A stretch of DNA of 64,000 bases from Sulfitobacter sp. SK011 (lineage in GTDB: Bacteria > Pseudomonadota > Alphaproteobacteria > Rhodobacterales > Rhodobacteraceae). Shown piece after piece: positions 61,379 through 64,000 of this stretch. The position numbers and the translations under genes are program-made. Numbering within the stretch: the stretch's first letter is position 1; every line of letters starts with the position of its first letter. The stretch spans positions 558,001 to 622,000 of the forward strand of contig NZ_CP025803.1 of assembly GCF_003352065.1 (NCBI RefSeq). The letters are read 5' to 3'. Below the pieces are notes generated by a model. It saw only the letters and a list, made by a program, of their open reading frames with translations. It was not told the DNA's origin and made no database searches.

Positions 61379-62633
61379 AGGCTGCACCTTTGTCATGATT
61401 TGATGCACTGTCGTTCAGGCGTTCGAAATCGAGCCTGTCCGAATAACAGAACGTATGCAGCGCCAGAAGTGCTGCGGCCTCCGCAGGAGAAACCTCGCCT
61501 TTCACCAGTTGGAAGCTGTTGTTTGGGCCATAGCCGTAAGCGGCCGTCAGTCTTTGCTTGGCACCTTCAAAGTATGCGGTGCTTGATCCAAGAATTCCGC
61601 TCAGGATGATCAGCTCAGGTGCCAGGATCTTGGCCACCGGATCCAAGGCCTCGGCCAGTCCCGCCCCTGCTACTTGCAGGTACGGGGTGTTCGCGTCGTC
61701 ATCGATCACTGCCAGAAGCGATGTCGCATAAACCGGAAGCTTCGAGCGATCAAATGTGTCATGGTCCAGTTTGCCCAACTTCGCCAGCACACCGAACCCC
61801 GTTGCGGAAAGGTTCAGACAGTCGTCTCGTCCACACGTGCAGCGCAACGGCTTTTGGTGCGAGCGGAAGTGACCAATGCGCCCGGCGTCACCAGAAGCGC
61901 CACGCACAACGCGCCCTTCCGAAACGGCTCCTACGCCTGCAAAGGTCGCAACATGGGCCAATGCGAATTCCGAAATGCCGCGGGCCGCGCCGAACCGCAT
62001 TTCCGAAAGCGCAAGCGCGTTGGCGATGTTCTCGATCACGACGGGAAGGCCGGTGTTGCGGCGCACTTCTTCCCAGAACTGTCCGCCATCGTTTTCCCAG
62101 CCAAAATATTCCGATCGGACAATTTCGCTCCGATCTGGCGAGGTTTTGGCGGACAGGGCGACGCCGACACCAACGATCCGGCTGATGTCGATGTCCGTAT
62201 CTTTGATCAGGGCGTTCAGTGCATTTGAGTAGAGGCGGGCAGTTTCGGCGGCGTCTTCAAAAGAGCTGTTGTTGACCTCCCTTCGGGCAATCGTCTGCCC
62301 GTTCGCATCGCAGATCGACACTTCCGAAAAATAGGCCGAGACAGTTATTCCAGCCGCAAAGACCCCTTGCGGATTAATCCGCAGGCCCTTGCGCGGACGT
62401 CCAAGACGGCGTTGCTTGCCGGTGTCTTCGTCGGGCAGATCGAATTCCTCGATGATCTCAGCACCAAGCAAATCCCGCGCGATCCGCGTTGCGGCCATCT
62501 CGGAAAAGCCAAAGCGTCGTGCCAATTCGGCGCGGGACACACCCGGTTCTGCCTGTATGCGGCTTAACATAAGGCCCCGGTGTGTGCGGCGGAGACTGGC
62601 GGGGGTGGCGCTGGAGGATTCTTTATTAACCAT
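61371..62633 (-). CDS. ROK family transcriptional regulator
   Basis: A 420-residue NagC/XylR-type regulator. The N-terminal winged helix is LRRTHRGLMLSRIQAEPGVSRAELARRFGFSEMAATRIARDLL. The ROK domain follows, with VGVGVALSAKTSP, GAARGISEFALAHVATFAGVGAVSEGRVVRGASGDAGRIGH and the zinc motif CTCGRDDCLNL. It lies between the first sulfatase and the transporter genes in one direction and is the likely local repressor, probably responding to a sugar-like or sugar-derived compound. No ribosome site is visible before ATG 62633; a shorter start near LMLSRIQ is possible. Confidence 0.9.
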   Translation of the reverse strand: MVNKESSSATPASLRRTHRGLMLSRIQAEPGVSRAELARRFGFSEMAATRIARDLLGAEIIEEFDLPDEDTGKQRRLGRPRKGLRINPQGVFAAGITVSAYFSEVSICDANGQTIARREVNNSSFEDAAETARLYSNALNALIKDTDIDISRIVGVGVALSAKTSPDRSEIVRSEYFGWENDGGQFWEEVRRNTGLPVVIENIANALALSEMRFGAARGISEFALAHVATFAGVGAVSEGRVVRGASGDAGRIGHFRSHQKPLRCTCGRDDCLNLSATGFGVLAKLGKLDHDTFDRSKLPVYATSLLAVIDDDANTPYLQVAGAGLAEALDPVAKILAPELIILSGILGSSTAYFEGAKQRLTAAYGYGPNNSFQLVKGEVSPAEAAALLALHTFCYSDRLDFERLNDSASNHDKGAAYA

Positions 62634-62678
62634 CTGTTAGTTTGTAATTGTGATAAATTGATTCTGTCAATCATTTCT

Positions 62679-62692
62679 CGCCCACAGGGGCG
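62679..62692 (-). other. Short hairpin between the first sulfatase and the ROK gene
   Basis: CGCCC (62679-62683), loop ACAG, GGGCG (62688-62692), just after the sulfatase stop on the minus strand. The same 63-base gap holds ATTGA-TTCTG-TCAAT, a short palindrome that could be a ROK operator. Both are weak. Confidence 0.35.
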
Positions 62693-62696
62693 TATT

Positions 62697-64000
62697 TCAG
62701 GAGTTGCCAACATCGTGCCCGTCTTCTGAAAGGTAGCTTGGCAGTGGCACGCGGCCGGCAATAATCGCGGCCACATCTTCTTGAGAAAGCTCAGGAAAAT
62801 GCGCTTCGATCGGTTCCACTTTGGGCAAACGGCGATTGGCCTTGGTCCCGTCCACGCCGCCCGATCCACGTCGCACATAACGCGCCTCGTCGCCAATGCG
62901 CGCGACGAAATCCCAGACCTCGGGCGTGCCGGGCGTTGTTTTCAGAAACAGCCTTTCGGCTTGGCTGGTGCGAATCTGTTGGTCGATGTCCTCGGGGTCC
63001 CATCCGTCCAGCAGGATGGATTTCAGCCGCTGCAACGTCTCATCATGGGTCGGATCGTCCGCAAGGGTTTGCAATTCGTCCGGATCCGCCTTGAGATCGA
63101 ACAACAGGTCCGGGTGGTTGTGGGTATAAATCAGCTTGAACCGTCCCTGACGGACCATGCGGTAGGGCACACAAGGCCCGATGCCGTAGTAGTCAGCGAT
63201 CACCAGATCGCGGGTCGCGCCCCCGGTCAAAGCAGGTTCAAGGCTTTCACCATCGCATGGCAAGCTCACCTCGCCGCCCCCGATGCCCACAAGCGTTGGC
63301 AACAGATCAACCAGCGACACACAATCATTGACCCGTCTGGGCGCGTATTTACGGGGTGCGGACACCATCAAAGGCACCCGCGCGGACCATTCATAAAAGC
63401 TTTGTTTGAACCACATGCCGCGCTCGCCCAGCATCTCGCCATGATCCGCGCAGAAGAGGACGACTGTGTTGTCGGCTTGTCCGCTGGCCTTCAAAGCCGC
63501 GAGGATCTCACCGACCTTTTCGTCAATGAACGATATCATGGCGTAATATCCGTGGCGTGCACGACGCAGGTCATCTTCTGTCACCCGGTGCCGGTGTCGC
63601 CCGTGGGCGAAGAACAGCGCGCGGGACGCGTAATCCAGATTGTCGAAGGGCAGGGTGCCGACCTTTGGCAGATCAATGTCATCCGGATCGTAGCGGTCCC
63701 AGTATTTCTGGTCTGCAACGAACGGTGTGTGCGGGCTGGTGAAGGATGCAATCTGAAACCACGGGCCCGCATCTTTACCGCGCCTTGCCAGATCATAGAT
63801 GGTCTGCACCGCAGCGTGCGCGACTTCTTCATCAAAATCTTCCTGCAGGGTGCGTGCGGCGGGTCCGGCATCGACGACACCGTTCAATCCTGTGGCCGAT
63901 GGCACAAAGACCGGTCCGGCCTCCCAATCGGCAACCCAGTCAAAGCCTGAGGGGTACACATCCGTCACCGTGCGCTCTTCAAACCCGTGCAGTTGATCGG
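62697..64000 (-). CDS. Type I sulfatase (choline-sulfatase-like), N-terminus outside window
   Basis: The last ~434 residues of a sulfatase; the frame is open to the window edge, so the formylglycine motif is not visible. The C-terminal two thirds align by eye with the sulfatase at 56841-58403: DQLHGFEER then TDVYPSGFDWV (partner TDIYPSDFAWT), FVADQKYWDRY (partner FVAGRKYWDMY), and FCADHGEMLGERGMWFK for metal binding. Near the end DIDQQIRTSQAERLFL matches the choline-sulfatase type. It is the most upstream gene seen of the minus-strand sulfatase/ROK/TRAP locus. The two copies are clearly diverged, so different substrates are possible. Confidence 0.9.
   Translation of the reverse strand, partial: DQLHGFEERTVTDVYPSGFDWVADWEAGPVFVPSATGLNGVVDAGPAARTLQEDFDEEVAHAAVQTIYDLARRGKDAGPWFQIASFTSPHTPFVADQKYWDRYDPDDIDLPKVGTLPFDNLDYASRALFFAHGRHRHRVTEDDLRRARHGYYAMISFIDEKVGEILAALKASGQADNTVVLFCADHGEMLGERGMWFKQSFYEWSARVPLMVSAPRKYAPRRVNDCVSLVDLLPTLVGIGGGEVSLPCDGESLEPALTGGATRDLVIADYYGIGPCVPYRMVRQGRFKLIYTHNHPDLLFDLKADPDELQTLADDPTHDETLQRLKSILLDGWDPEDIDQQIRTSQAERLFLKTTPGTPEVWDFVARIGDEARYVRRGSGGVDGTKANRRLPKVEPIEAHFPELSQEDVAAIIAGRVPLPSYLSEDGHDVGNS

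Noticed and set aside
62781-63950. 389-residue plus-strand open frame
   Set aside because: Antisense shadow of the second sulfatase; no recognisable domains.

Overview
The window looks like chromosome of a marine alphaproteobacterium of the Rhodobacteraceae (Roseobacter group). The evidence is the RpoE-ChrR pair with its divergent five-gene photo-oxidative stress operon, as in Rhodobacter sphaeroides; a sitABCD-type metal transporter behind a Fur/Mur-like operator; a DUF3035 (BamF-type) lipoprotein next to lspA; paired M16 peptidases; and a TAXI-type TRAP transporter. Genes are dense and often overlap by 1-4 bases. I recognised no rRNA, tRNA, CRISPR array or intact insertion sequence.

Layout. 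1-6.2 kb: end of a heparinase-like gene, purH, lspA, a lipoprotein and two M16 peptidase-family genes. 6.3-9.6 kb (minus): a double-domain aldehyde dehydrogenase and deoC (deoxyribose breakdown). 9.8-12.9 kb: a DUF4173 membrane protein overlapping a two-component pair. 12.9-16.9 kb: sitABCD behind a 46-bp perfect dyad. 16.9-22.4 kb: uraH, a cysteine-less rhodanese with a LysM protein, mutL and rmuC. 22.4-28.4 kb: chrR-rpoE and the divergent operon (FAD oxidoreductase, DUF1365, MFS, DUF3833, SDR). 28.4-37.7 kb: a saccharopine dehydrogenase-like gene, a GST, a phosphatase, an orphan formate dehydrogenase alpha subunit, an M20 amidohydrolase and a second two-component system. 37.8-46.7 kb: a branched-chain-amino-acid-type ABC transporter flanked by two acyl-CoA ligases, with a small membrane protein between the permeases. 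46.7-50.5 kb: an iron(III) ABC permease and binding protein, convergent around a dienelactone hydrolase. 50.6-51.5 kb: yghU.

51.6-64 kb looks accessory. It begins with a pseudogene carrying a nonsense codon, followed by a methionine catabolism unit (mdeB, mdeA and the divergent Lrp-type mdeR). After the stump of a truncated gene comes a minus-strand locus: sulfatase, ROK regulator, fused TRAP permease, TAXI binding protein and a second sulfatase. The first sulfatase runs off the window edge.

The least described parts are the sulfatase/TAXI-TRAP locus, probably for import and cytoplasmic hydrolysis of a sulfate ester, and the ABC/two-ligase/small-membrane-protein module with its neighbouring hybrid kinase. 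Smaller regulatory findings are the sit dyad, which covers a promoter with little or no leader, a shared GACT-N5-AGT palindrome before both iron transport genes, and candidate RpoE promoters on both sides of the rpoE divergence.
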